Below are positions 13,319 to 19,438 of a DNA stretch of 23,919 nucleotides, piece by piece (positions within the stretch are counted from its first letter, which is position 1; each line of letters opens with the position of its first letter). The stretch is from a virus, in IMG/VR virus record IMGVR_UViG_3300046007_012629, positions 1 to 23,919 of that record; one strand, given 5' to 3'. The notes under the pieces are model-generated. The model did not search any database. It was not told the DNA's origin and was given only the letters and a program-made list of their open reading frames with translations. The position numbers and the translations under genes were made by a program.

Positions 13319-13522
13319 ATAAGAATGACAACTAGATCCTGCCATCACATACATTGGCAGCATTTTCCGCAAATTATCCCGGGTGCGGAGTGAACATTGC
13401 TGTTCTTAGGATCCGTGAGTGATAGTGCTACTTGTTTGCTACTAGGCTAATTAGGCCCAACTCACCAGGATTTCGAGGCCCTGGCTTTCGCACATCTCAC
13501 AACCTAATTGTCATACTTATGG
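13317..13522 (-). repeat. Inverted-repeat hairpin H10 (divergent sequence)
   Basis: Arms 13317-13331 and 13508-13522, 14 of 15 pairs (CCATAAGAATGACAA type). It encloses about 176 nt of ORF-free DNA. Its outer ends lie in a duplicated TTATGGAGAACCATA at 13308-13322 and 13517-13531. Confidence 0.7.
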
Positions 13523-13525
13523 AGA

Positions 13526-13624
13526 ACCATATTGAAACACACTAGCCCCTGAGTCTCCCGTTTTAACCAGGCGGTTACTTGTCCTTTCCTGCTTTCGGCT
13601 CAGACTAATATGCTTCAATATGGT
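13526..13624 (-). repeat. Inverted-repeat hairpin H7
   Basis: Arms 13526-13543 and 13607-13624. All three deviations are G-U or U-G wobbles on the minus strand and A-C mismatches on the plus. The loop has CTGAG/CTCAG. Confidence 0.85.
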
Positions 13625-13712
13625 AGATTGGAATCGAACCAATCGCTCGGGCATGGATGCCTACCCACCTTTCGGTTCTCGGACTTCCCGTATGCTTCCA
13701 TTACATTATACC
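13621..13712 (-). tRNA. tRNA-like gene with canonical T-arm, isotype undetermined
   Basis: T-arm GATTGG-TTCGATT-CCAATC is canonical and a D-arm-like ATGTAATGGAAGCAT is present, with an ACC-GAAA-GGT hairpin and a GGCAT/ATGCC variable-arm-like stem. The acceptor is only GGTA/TACC before it merges into the flanking repeat arms, and no 7-nt anticodon loop on a 5-bp stem can be placed. Pseudo-tRNA or specialised tRNA-like RNA. Confidence 0.45.
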
Positions 13713-13816
13713 ATATTGAAACACACTGACTGCATTGAAACAGTCCACCCTGCCACATGGCAGAGCTGAGTCCACTCTCGAGGCGTGGCCTACGCCTTAG
13801 TGTGCTTCAATATGGT
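13710..13816 (-). repeat. Inverted-repeat hairpin H8
   Basis: Arms 13710-13727 and 13799-13816, one deviation, a G-U wobble on the minus strand. The loop holds GGCGT/ACGCC, CTGCC/GGCAG and GACTG/CAGTC hairpins. Confidence 0.85.
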
Positions 13817-13925
13817 GGAGACCGCCTATGTACAGGCATGACCCATACATCGTCCACGTTATCCGCTTATCTCAGTTCGTCCGTTGGTTTTATCCGCTGT
13901 ACACCGATGATAAGTTTCTGTCTCC
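13813..13925 (-). ncRNA. tRNA-like RNA unit with ACCA end and non-canonical interior
   Basis: 113 nt closed by GGAGACA/GGTCTCC (6 of 7 pairs) with an ACCA tail. A TGCCT/AGGCG hairpin with loop GTACAT sits in the T-arm position, but there is no TTCGA loop. CTTATC/GATAAG and TGTACAG/CTGTACA pair inside, in a partly overlapping (pseudoknot-like) order. Confidence 0.45.
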
Positions 13926-14021
13926 ATAGTGAAACACACTACCAGTCCCGGGGACTCGAACCCCTTTACTCTTGATAGTTTCCCGACATCTCAGTCTGGC
14001 AAGCAATGTGTTTCAATATGG
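13924..14021 (-). repeat. Inverted-repeat hairpin H9 after tRNA-Glu
   Basis: Arms 13924-13940 and 14005-14021, 15 pairs plus one minus-strand U-G wobble and one mismatch. The tRNA-Glu CCA is part of the stem. The loop contains the T-armed mini-RNA at 13942-13999. Confidence 0.8.
13942..13999 (-). ncRNA. Mini tRNA-like element with T-arm but no anticodon arm
   Basis: 58 nt inside hairpin H9: acceptor-like CCAGACT/GGACTGG (6 of 7 pairs) and a perfect GGGG-TTCGAGT-CCCC T-arm, with only about 28 nt between, too short for D and anticodon arms. No CCA follows. Confidence 0.45.
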
Positions 14022-14093
14022 TACACCGTATGGGAATCGAACCCATCTTTCCACCTTGAAAGGGTAGCGTCCTAACCGATAGACGAACGGTGC
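14019..14093 (-). tRNA. tRNA-Glu (TTC)
   Basis: Acceptor GCACCGT/ACGGTGT, anticodon stem CTACC/GGTGG with loop CTTTCAA, T-loop TTCGATT, encoded CCA shared with hairpin H9. Confidence 0.95.
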
Positions 14094-14109
14094 AAAATTT
14101 GTACAACTT

Positions 14110-14170
14110 GTTAAAGATCGTTTACTGCACTATTTCATTATTATAAGAAAATAATGAATATTTGTCAAAC
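14110..14170 (-). promoter_or_regulatory. Host-type promoter, copy 2 of a 62-bp direct repeat
   Basis: Minus strand TTGACA, 17-nt spacer, perfect TATAAT, followed by the same 30-nt initial transcribed region as at 11638-11699. It drives tRNA-Glu and the hairpin-rich RNA region. Confidence 0.85.
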
Positions 14171-14177
14171 TGCTATT

Positions 14178-14253
14178 TGGTGGTAATGGTTGGACTCGAA
14201 CCAACGATAGTCTCCGTATGAAGGAGGTGCATTAGCCACTATGCTACATTACC
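14178..14253 (-). tRNA. tRNA-Met (CAT), elongator-like
   Basis: Acceptor GGTAATG/CATTACC, anticodon loop TTCATAC, T-loop TTCGAGT, encoded CCA. An Ile-type (lysidine) CAT tRNA cannot be excluded. Confidence 0.9.
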
Positions 14254-14259
14254 TTAATT

Positions 14260-14337
14260 TGGAGCACAGAGTAGGATTCGAACCTACGACTTTACTGGTT
14301 TGCAATCAGTTGCATTGGGCCACTCTGCCATCTGTGC
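14260..14337 (-). tRNA. tRNA-Cys (GCA)
   Basis: Acceptor GCACAGA/TCTGTGC, anticodon loop TTGCAAA, T-loop TTCGAAT, T73 typical of Cys, encoded CCA. The YkgJ-like CDS reads 54 nt into it. Confidence 0.95.
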
Positions 14338-14769
14338 ATTAATTTCTTGTTCTAAATTAAGTGTTTCATGACTTAGATAATACCAATAACCACGTACTTG
14401 GTATCTTACATTTAAAATCTTCCGATCTATAAACATACGAAACATCCAATGTAAAACTTCTATTGGCATGGATTGACCGCACTCACGCAATTCTAAAATC
14501 ACGTATTGACCAAACTTATGAGTTGTGCATATAACTTTTACCCTATCAGGTTTCATCCATTCAGGTATACTCGAATCAAATGACCACTGACAAAGATATG
14601 TTTTACAAGGATGTTCAGGACGACGATCATATATACCACAGCCTGTGCCCAAGTTATATTTACAAGGACTACCAGGCTTAATGACATGACCGTGTATTTC
14701 ACCTTCTAACCAACCTGCACAACATTCAGTACAGCCATCACAAGATCTAATCTGAATAGGTAATTGCAT
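14284..14769 (-). CDS. YkgJ-type CxxCxxCC metal/Fe-S-binding protein
   Basis: A 161-residue protein starting at ATG 14769 with C10-x2-C13-x2-C16-C17, then GSPCKYN and GCGIYDRRPEHPCKTYLC, the cysteine pattern of the YkgJ/UPF0153 family, which is thought to bind zinc or an iron-sulfur cluster. Its function in phages is unknown. The gene is wedged between tRNA-Ala (7 nt upstream) and tRNA-Cys, and its last 17 or so codons lie in tRNA-Cys, so the C-terminus is fixed by the tRNA. No ribosome site precedes the start. It resembles a cassette picked up into the tRNA array. Confidence 0.75.
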   Translation of the reverse strand: MQLPIQIRSCDGCTECCAGWLEGEIHGHVIKPGSPCKYNLGTGCGIYDRRPEHPCKTYLCQWSFDSSIPEWMKPDRVKVICTTHKFGQYVILELRECGQSMPIEVLHWMFRMFIDRKILNVRYQVRGYWYYLSHETLNLEQEINAQMAEWPNATDCKPVKS

Positions 14770-14776
14770 AATTAAT

Positions 14777-14851
14777 TGGTGGACCGTAAGAGAATCGAAC
14801 TCTTACCTTCGCCGTGCAAAGGCGACGTGCTCCCATTATCACTAACAGCCC
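14777..14851 (-). tRNA. tRNA-Ala (TGC)
   Basis: Acceptor GGGCTGT/ACGGTCC with two wobble pairs, anticodon stem TCGCC/GGCGA with loop TTTGCAC, T-loop TTCGATT, encoded CCA. Confidence 0.93.
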
Positions 14852-14859
14852 ATAAAACT

Positions 14860-14936
14860 TGGTCGGAGTTGCAGGATTCGAACCTGCGACCCTCTGCTCC
14901 CAAAGCAGATGCGCTACCGGACTGCGCTAAACTCCG
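14860..14936 (-). tRNA. tRNA-Pro (TGG)
   Basis: Acceptor CGGAGTT/AACTCCG, anticodon stem TCTGC/GCAGA with loop TTTGGGA, T-loop TTCGAAT, encoded CCA. Confidence 0.95.
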
Positions 14937-14944
14937 AATACTTC

Positions 14945-15020
14945 TGGTGGGACGTGACGGGATCGAACCGCCGACATTCACGGTGTAAACGTGACGCTCT
15001 ACCATCTGAGCTAACGTCCC
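14945..15020 (-). tRNA. tRNA-Val (TAC)
   Basis: Acceptor GGGACGT/ACGTCCC, anticodon stem TCACG/CGTGA with loop TTTACAC, T-loop TTCGATC, encoded CCA. Confidence 0.95.
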
Positions 15021-15029
15021 AATACAACT

Positions 15030-15103
15030 TGGTAGCGCAGGAGGGAGTCGAACCCCCAACTCCAGCTTATGAGACTGGTGAGATGCCATTTCTCTACCGC
15101 GCG
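15030..15103 (-). tRNA. tRNA-fMet-like (CAT)
   Basis: Acceptor CGCGCGG/CTGCGCT with an unpaired C1-T72 end, the initiator hallmark (C1-A72 in E. coli), and anticodon loop CTCATAA. The anticodon stem CCAGT/GCTGG lacks the three consecutive G-C pairs of a canonical initiator. T-loop TTCGACT, encoded CCA. Confidence 0.85.
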
Positions 15104-15117
15104 GCCGTTTAAAACTT

Positions 15118-15192
15118 TGGAGCGGGTAATCGGATTCGAACCGATTCGATCAGCTTGGAAGGCTGTCATGCTACCGTTAACATCATACCCGC
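15118..15192 (-). tRNA. tRNA-Gly (TCC)
   Basis: Acceptor GCGGGTA/TACCCGC, anticodon loop CTTCCAA, T-loop TTCGAAT, T73 and CCA. Acceptor identical to tRNA-Gly (GCC) at 10319, suggesting duplication. Confidence 0.93.
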
Positions 15193-15236
15193 TTACATTC
15201 ATACTTATTACTACATACTTAACAAATAAAATTCTT

Positions 15237-15317
15237 TGGTGCCGCAGGAGGGACTCGAACCCTCACCCGAAGACTGGCTTCTAAGACCAGCGTGTCTACC
15301 AATTTCACCACCGCGGC
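15237..15317 (-). tRNA. tRNA-Leu (TAG)
   Basis: Acceptor GCCGCGG/CTGCGGC, anticodon stem CTGGT/GCCAG with loop CTTAGAA, variable arm TCTTCGGGT, T-loop TTCGAGT, encoded CCA. Confidence 0.95.
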
Positions 15318-15324
15318 CGAATTC

Positions 15325-15400
<76 letters not shown>

Positions 15401-15410
15401 TCATTCTATA

Positions 15411-15439
15411 ACTATATATGACATTAACGCAAATGTCAA
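15411..15439 (-). promoter_or_regulatory. Host-type promoter for the tRNA-Asn group
   Basis: Minus strand TTGACA (15439-15434), 17-nt spacer, TATAGT (15416-15411), about 10 nt before tRNA-Asn. Confidence 0.7.
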
Positions 15440-15448
15440 GATATTTTT

Positions 15449-15522
15449 TGGTTGCTCCTGATGGTAACGATCCAACGTCGCACGATTATCAGTCGTGTGC
15501 TCTACCTTTGAGCTAAGGAGCA
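15449..15522 (-). tRNA. tRNA-Ile (GAT)
   Basis: Acceptor TGCTCCT/AGGAGCA, anticodon stem CACGA/TCGTG with loop CTGATAA, encoded CCA. The T-loop is ATCGTTA, without T54, with a T-T mismatch in the T-stem. Confidence 0.9.
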
Positions 15523-15524
15523 AA

Positions 15525-15599
15525 TGGCCGGTCTTACAGGAATCGAACCCATAACTTTTCGTTCGAAGCGAAAGATGATATCCATTTCACCAAAGACCG
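15525..15599 (-). tRNA. tRNA-Arg (TCG)
   Basis: Acceptor CGGTCTT/AAGACCG, anticodon stem TTTCG/CGAAA with loop CTTCGAA, T-loop TTCGATT, G73 and CCA. Confidence 0.95.
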
Positions 15600-15603
15600 T
15601 ATC

Positions 15604-15677
15604 TGGCAGGGGTACTTGGAATCGAACCAAGGCTATCGGAATCAAAATCCGGTGTGATACCATTTCACTATACCCCA
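15604..15677 (-). tRNA. tRNA-Gln (TTG)
   Basis: Acceptor TGGGGTA/TACCCCT with an open T1-T72 end (weak first pair is usual for Gln), anticodon loop TTTTGAT, T-loop TTCGATT, G73 and CCA. Confidence 0.93.
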
Positions 15678-15682
15678 ACAAC

Positions 15683-15756
15683 TGGCATCCCGGGAGGGAC
15701 TCGAACCCCCACGAACAGTTTTGGAGACTGTCATGCTGCCATTACACCACCGAGAC
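15683..15756 (-). tRNA. tRNA-Trp (CCA)
   Basis: Acceptor GTCTCGG/CCGGGAT, anticodon loop CTCCAAA on CAGT/ACTG, T-loop TTCGAGT, G73 and CCA. First tRNA of the array in transcription order. Confidence 0.93.
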
Positions 15757-15935
15757 ATATTCATAACGCACTCATAAGAATGCGTATAATAAAACAGACT
15801 TTAGCAATCTGTTTTATTATAACCGATTTTTACTACCAACGTTATCGCCGCTAGCCTCTCATCCTCGGTTCCGCCCTCATTAGTAGCTGATGTTTAACGT
15901 GCCAGCAGGGTCGCGTTCCCTATCACACGTACTAC
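15757..15935 (-). other. Intergenic region with hairpins
   Basis: No ORF. A perfect 13-bp AT-rich hairpin (15786-15798 with 15808-15820, 9-nt loop) may be a bidirectional terminator or a processing site before tRNA-Trp. An ACGTG/CACGT stem enclosing AGGG/CCCT lies between about 15885 and 15930. Possibly a short structured RNA. Confidence 0.4.
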
Positions 15936-15968
15936 AAAACAAAACCCCAGGGTGTTTAATCCTGGGGT
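15936..15968 (-). terminator. Rho-independent terminator
   Basis: 8-bp stem ACCCCAGG/CCTGGGGT (15944-15968) followed on the minus strand by TTTTGTTTTG. It ends transcripts from 16130 upward before the tRNA array. Confidence 0.75.
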
Positions 15969-15998
15969 CCTTTGGAGTTTAAGTGTATTTGTGTACTC

Positions 15999-16130
15999 TT
16001 AGGTCTCCTGGACCCCCGGGGTTTTGGGTGTACTATCATTAATATGACGGCACACCTGCCAATACAATGACTCCTTGGCCATTGCTGGAACTATGTTGTG
16101 CTGTCTAAATAATGAAAGTATGTTTTGCAT
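15999..16130 (-). CDS. Very small hypothetical protein (43 aa)
   Basis: ORF from ATG 16130 to TAA 15999, MQNILSLFRQHNIVPAM... with a helical middle (KESLYWQVCRHIND). A late-promoter-like AATAAATA lies about 20 nt upstream and a strong terminator about 30 nt downstream, which together frame a monocistronic transcript. The ribosome site is weak (AGG). Unknown function. Confidence 0.45.
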   Translation of the reverse strand: MQNILSLFRQHNIVPAMAKESLYWQVCRHINDSTPKTPGVQET

Positions 16131-16148
16131 CTTGTACCTATTGTAGTT

Positions 16149-16156
16149 TATTTATT
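16149..16156 (-). promoter_or_regulatory. T4-type late promoter (AATAAATA)
   Basis: AATAAATA on the minus strand, upstream of the 43-aa ORF. Confidence 0.4.
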
Positions 16157-16164
16157 CTTTTTTG

Positions 16165-16893
16165 TCAATACCATTGATTTAAATAATTTTGGAAAATTTT
16201 TTGTTTAAGACCAGTGACAGTCTTGTCAACATAAATTCTGCCTATAGCAACATATCTATCAATTGATTCTTGATTTATAACACAATGAACAAAAGAACAA
16301 TTATTAAAAAAATACATTGATCCTAAATTAGGTGTTAAAAAACCATATGGGTAAATTTTTACACTAGGTTCCAAGCTATGCAAAGGAATCCAGAAATACT
16401 CCATTCGATGCCCATCAATTAATGGGGGATCTATATGAGGTTGTACCCATCCACCTGCAGCTAATTTCATTATTTGAAAACTTTTTATTTTGAACCCAAA
16501 ATTTTCAAGTTGATTGATTAAATCTACGTTGAAATTATAAGCAAAATCATTTTCAATTTCTCTACTTTTTTCGCCAGACTGTACTAGGTTTTCTTTTTGC
16601 ATAGTAGAATAAATTAGCCGCACAGTGGTCCAATTTTCGCTATGATTTTGTGAAAACCAACTATGACCTAAATCCTGCTGTTTTCTTGCAGCATAATTTT
16701 GAGTATAATTTTGTTCGAATAAGTTCTTATTTGCTAAACACCAATTGTAAGTATCTAAAGTGTTCAAATTTAAATCAACTTGAACAAATGGTATAATTTT
16801 GTTTTTCCAAAAATTAGATTCTTTCAATACTGTTGAAACAGTATATCCAGGAAAGTCATTGTCTATAAAATCTTTAGTAAATTTGTTAATCAT
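16165..16893 (-). CDS. 2OG-Fe(II) oxygenase-like protein (Asp/Asn hydroxylase type)
   Basis: A 242-residue protein. I chose ATG 16893, which overlaps the upstream stop by 8 nt, over an in-frame TTG at 16914. The C-terminal half has the jelly-roll iron site pattern: GGWVQPHIDPP (H-x-D), then FVHCVIN with the distal His and RYVAIGRIYVD with the 2-oxoglutarate Arg. This resembles aspartyl/asparaginyl beta-hydroxylase-like enzymes. The N-terminal half is phage-specific. Phages often carry such oxygenases, which hydroxylate proteins or nucleotides; the substrate is unknown. Confidence 0.65.
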   Translation of the reverse strand: MINKFTKDFIDNDFPGYTVSTVLKESNFWKNKIIPFVQVDLNLNTLDTYNWCLANKNLFEQNYTQNYAARKQQDLGHSWFSQNHSENWTTVRLIYSTMQKENLVQSGEKSREIENDFAYNFNVDLINQLENFGFKIKSFQIMKLAAGGWVQPHIDPPLIDGHRMEYFWIPLHSLEPSVKIYPYGFLTPNLGSMYFFNNCSFVHCVINQESIDRYVAIGRIYVDKTVTGLKQKIFQNYLNQWY

Positions 16894-17380
16894 TGGATTT
16901 TGCAATATGTTCAATTACCCATTTCCATATAGGCAATGAAAACTTTAATATCCACTCACCATTTAGTCGTATGTCAGTTTGATTGTACATTACTTTATCT
17001 ATTGTAAATCCTTTTGATGCCATGTCAGCTACCCAACTGTCAGACTGAAAATGTGTGAACGTTGAATTAGCAAAATAAAGTGCAGTTTCGAGCTTAATAT
17101 CGTCTATTTCTACTTCTCTGATTTTAATATAATGATCGATGAAATTGCCATCAATTAATCGTAAATCATTATCAGTTTTATCCAACTGTACTAATTTGAG
17201 TATATTAATATCTTCTTTAAATTCTGTTCTGTAATGTATAATTTCTTTTTTTGTAAATTCTGTGCGGTCAATTACATCTATTCTGTCAGCTGACAATAGG
17301 GTGTCATTTAAGAACACTTGAAATACAGGTTCTCTAACTCCAAAAAAACTTTCTATGTAAAGTTTTAAACTTGTAGTCAT
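16886..17380 (-). CDS. Hypothetical protein
   Basis: A 164-residue, strand-rich, acidic protein (FQVFLNDTLLSADRIDVIDRTEFTK near residues 21-45; ETALYFANSTFTHF near 99-112). Alternating charged and hydrophobic residues suggest a beta-sandwich, but no domain is recognised. It starts 3 nt after a small gene and is coupled to the oxygenase gene downstream. Confidence 0.6.
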   Translation of the reverse strand: MTTSLKLYIESFFGVREPVFQVFLNDTLLSADRIDVIDRTEFTKKEIIHYRTEFKEDINILKLVQLDKTDNDLRLIDGNFIDHYIKIREVEIDDIKLETALYFANSTFTHFQSDSWVADMASKGFTIDKVMYNQTDIRLNGEWILKFSLPIWKWVIEHIAKSND

Positions 17381-17383
17381 TGA

Positions 17384-17587
17384 TTAATAAGGTCTAGTCA
17401 AGTTTGCCCAAGTTAACCATTCTTTGAATGCGTGGTAAACACGTTGCGCTTCACGTTCATCCTGGTCAACTTTGACTCCGCGCACCCAAAACCCATTGCC
17501 GTCAATTCTAAGCATTTCTGTTTGATTAGAATGTAAAACAATGTTGCCTTGTGCTACAGTAGAGTCATCAATTGCCAACTTATCCAT
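17384..17587 (-). CDS. Small conserved phage hypothetical protein
   Basis: A 67-residue protein starting at MDKLAIDDST; longer frames run into the tRNA and are not real. The C-terminal part (MLRIDGNGFWVRG, then EAQRVYHAFKEWL) fits a short family I have seen in T4-like marine phages, with an R-x-DGxGFxVRG strand pair and an amphipathic helix. Role unknown. Confidence 0.65.
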   Translation of the reverse strand: MDKLAIDDSTVAQGNIVLHSNQTEMLRIDGNGFWVRGVKVDQDEREAQRVYHAFKEWLTWANLTRPY

Positions 17588-17613
17588 TCGAATACCACGA
17601 ATTAATATAATTT

Positions 17614-17690
<77 letters not shown>

Positions 17691-17699
17691 AATGTGTGT

Positions 17700-17727
17700 A
17701 TTATACAGATATTAAAATTATTGTCAA
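17700..17727 (-). promoter_or_regulatory. Host-type promoter for the CAT tRNA
   Basis: Minus strand TTGACA (17727-17722), 16-nt spacer, TATAAT (17705-17700), 10 nt before the tRNA. Confidence 0.75.
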
Positions 17728-17728
17728 C

Positions 17729-19339
17729 CTATCTACGTTCTCTAGATTTAGATGCAACGGGTTCCTGTTTTGTGGGCCCTTTTCTAGCTTTTAGTCCTTG
17801 CACTGAATGCGTCGGTGCTGGTGTATCTATACCCGGCACGGGTTTTGCAGGTTGACTGTATTGATCTTTAGGTTTGCCTGCGTTAAAACTAAAACTAATT
17901 TTACGGCTGGGTTTAGTTCTTGCTGTATAACTATCAGCATCTACTTCGATTCGGCCGTTGAACACTGGTGGCCAGACAACTTTAAATTGGCTATAATGCA
18001 ACCCGCCTTCTTTGTCTGTTTTTGTTTTAGCATAAACTTGAACCAAACTACTTTTGTTCAATACTTGTTTAAAAAAGTCAGTGATTTTTTCACTGTCTTC
18101 ATTTAACATACCAGCTACATACTTTGCACAGATTGCTAATAAATGAAATCCTAATTGATATTCTGGATGAGTAGCATCTGGTTGATAGGGTATAGTTTCC
18201 TTGAGCATTTCCCACCGAGGTGGCAATTGATCTACATGTTTAATATCTTTATTGTAGATACTCATTAAAAAATCTACATCAGAAGGATCAAGAATTCCAT
18301 ACTCCTGTGCTAACACTAAAGGCCCTTCAATGGCGCTATTCGTATCTAATATTTCAACTGCATCGATTTCATTTTTGAATTTAGTTTTAAAATTACTACC
18401 AAAATCAGTGTTTTCTAAAGTTTCTGCAATTGTCGCTGTGCTAGGTCTACCGCCGCCCGAACTGTCTTTAACACTAATATCAACTTTTTCATCTCCAAAC
18501 CAAATTGTAGCATCAATAAGTTTTTCTGCTTTAGCGGGGAAACTTGCTGCGGTTGCTTGCTGCCAAGTATATCCCATGGGCTTTAACAATTGTTCATTCA
18601 CCATATTGTAATCACCAGTTACAAAATTGCCGCTTTGTAACGCTATAGGTGCTGCTAATTCACTTAGTTTAATTTCAATAGCACTTTGAAATTCTGCTAG
18701 GCCAGGAACCCCAGTAGTATTTCCCAGTTGAACATTCTTAATCAGTTCGGGTAATCCTTTTTTTAACTCTATAGGCATATTACTTTGAGATAAACCTGCA
18801 CTTACATTTTGAACTAGTTGTCTAATACTATATTTGGTCCCTTCCTCAACAAAATCTGTAGGCTCAATCGGAATAGCTGCTTTTTTCATTTGTGCAGTTT
18901 GAGCCCACAGTCCAGTTTCTTTAGCAAAATTTGTAGTTTGCCAATAGATACCATTTGGTCCCAAACTTTTTTTGGCTATAAATTTTTTGGCAAATACATA
19001 TACGTCGCCTTTACTATTTTTCATAATACAAACCATAGCAGCTCGGCCATAACTAACCCCAAACACATTGACCTGTAATGGATTTACTTGTTCTACTATG
19101 TCTTGTATTGCAGTATCTAAAGCTGCAGTTCCTTTTTGTTGCGGAGTGTCTTCATATTTGTATTCGGGATCTGGAGGCACAATTTGAACATCTGTTAATG
19201 TATACTCTTCTTTTGTGTTTGCATCAACAAACGGAATGTCTTTTCCGCCTTGAATTTCTATCCATCTACGTGCTATTCCGCCTGTGCTTTCCTCAAGATC
19301 GATAGCTTCAATTAGGTCAATATATTTTCTTAAATCCAT
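17729..19339 (-). CDS. Large hypothetical phage protein
   Basis: A 536-residue protein from ATG 19339 (an upstream TTG is less likely). The N-terminal MDLRKYIDLIEA helix is a common opening of proteins in T4-like marine phages. No signal peptide or membrane segment. Residues near 290-310 (ATIWFGDEKVDISVKDSSGGGRPST) contain a D-x-S-V-K strand that loosely recalls PD-(D/E)xK nucleases, but a full motif is not visible. The C-terminal 50 residues are Pro/Lys/Arg-rich and disordered. A late-type AATAAATA lies about 30 nt upstream. It may be a structural or DNA-handling protein; function unknown. Confidence 0.65.
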   Translation of the reverse strand: MDLRKYIDLIEAIDLEESTGGIARRWIEIQGGKDIPFVDANTKEEYTLTDVQIVPPDPEYKYEDTPQQKGTAALDTAIQDIVEQVNPLQVNVFGVSYGRAAMVCIMKNSKGDVYVFAKKFIAKKSLGPNGIYWQTTNFAKETGLWAQTAQMKKAAIPIEPTDFVEEGTKYSIRQLVQNVSAGLSQSNMPIELKKGLPELIKNVQLGNTTGVPGLAEFQSAIEIKLSELAAPIALQSGNFVTGDYNMVNEQLLKPMGYTWQQATAASFPAKAEKLIDATIWFGDEKVDISVKDSSGGGRPSTATIAETLENTDFGSNFKTKFKNEIDAVEILDTNSAIEGPLVLAQEYGILDPSDVDFLMSIYNKDIKHVDQLPPRWEMLKETIPYQPDATHPEYQLGFHLLAICAKYVAGMLNEDSEKITDFFKQVLNKSSLVQVYAKTKTDKEGGLHYSQFKVVWPPVFNGRIEVDADSYTARTKPSRKISFSFNAGKPKDQYSQPAKPVPGIDTPAPTHSVQGLKARKGPTKQEPVASKSRERR

Positions 19340-19367
19340 GGTAATGTCCAAAATAAGTTGTTATTCT

Positions 19368-19375
19368 TATTTATT
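19368..19375 (-). promoter_or_regulatory. T4-type late promoter (AATAAATA)
   Basis: AATAAATA on the minus strand, about 30 nt before ATG 19339. Confidence 0.4.
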
Positions 19376-19399
19376 AGTTGTTTTTATATTGCAGCGCAA

Positions 19400-19407
19400 C
19401 ATAAATA
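19400..19407 (+). promoter_or_regulatory. Late-promoter-like CATAAATA, plus strand
   Basis: CATAAATA, one base from the T4 late consensus, 31 nt before the first ORF of the plus-strand mini-operon, which also has AAGGA. Confidence 0.4.
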
Positions 19408-19438
19408 ATAGTGTTCACAAGACAAAAAAGGAAATCAA

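Noticed and set aside
13114-13522. Group I intron (P-like AATTTGCGGAAAA near 13374 and R-like TCAGAGACTA near 13170)
   Set aside because: The matching S element and P7 pairing are not found downstream, and no split gene flanks the region.
12001-14022. CRISPR array reading of the repeated CCATATTGAAACACACT motif
   Set aside because: Copies alternate in orientation, spacing varies widely (11 to over 100 nt), and tRNAs lie between them; no cas genes are present.
12001-14022. Integron attC sites or MITE-type mobile elements
   Set aside because: No GTTRRRY-type core sites, no integrase, and the interiors of the repeat pairs are not related to each other.
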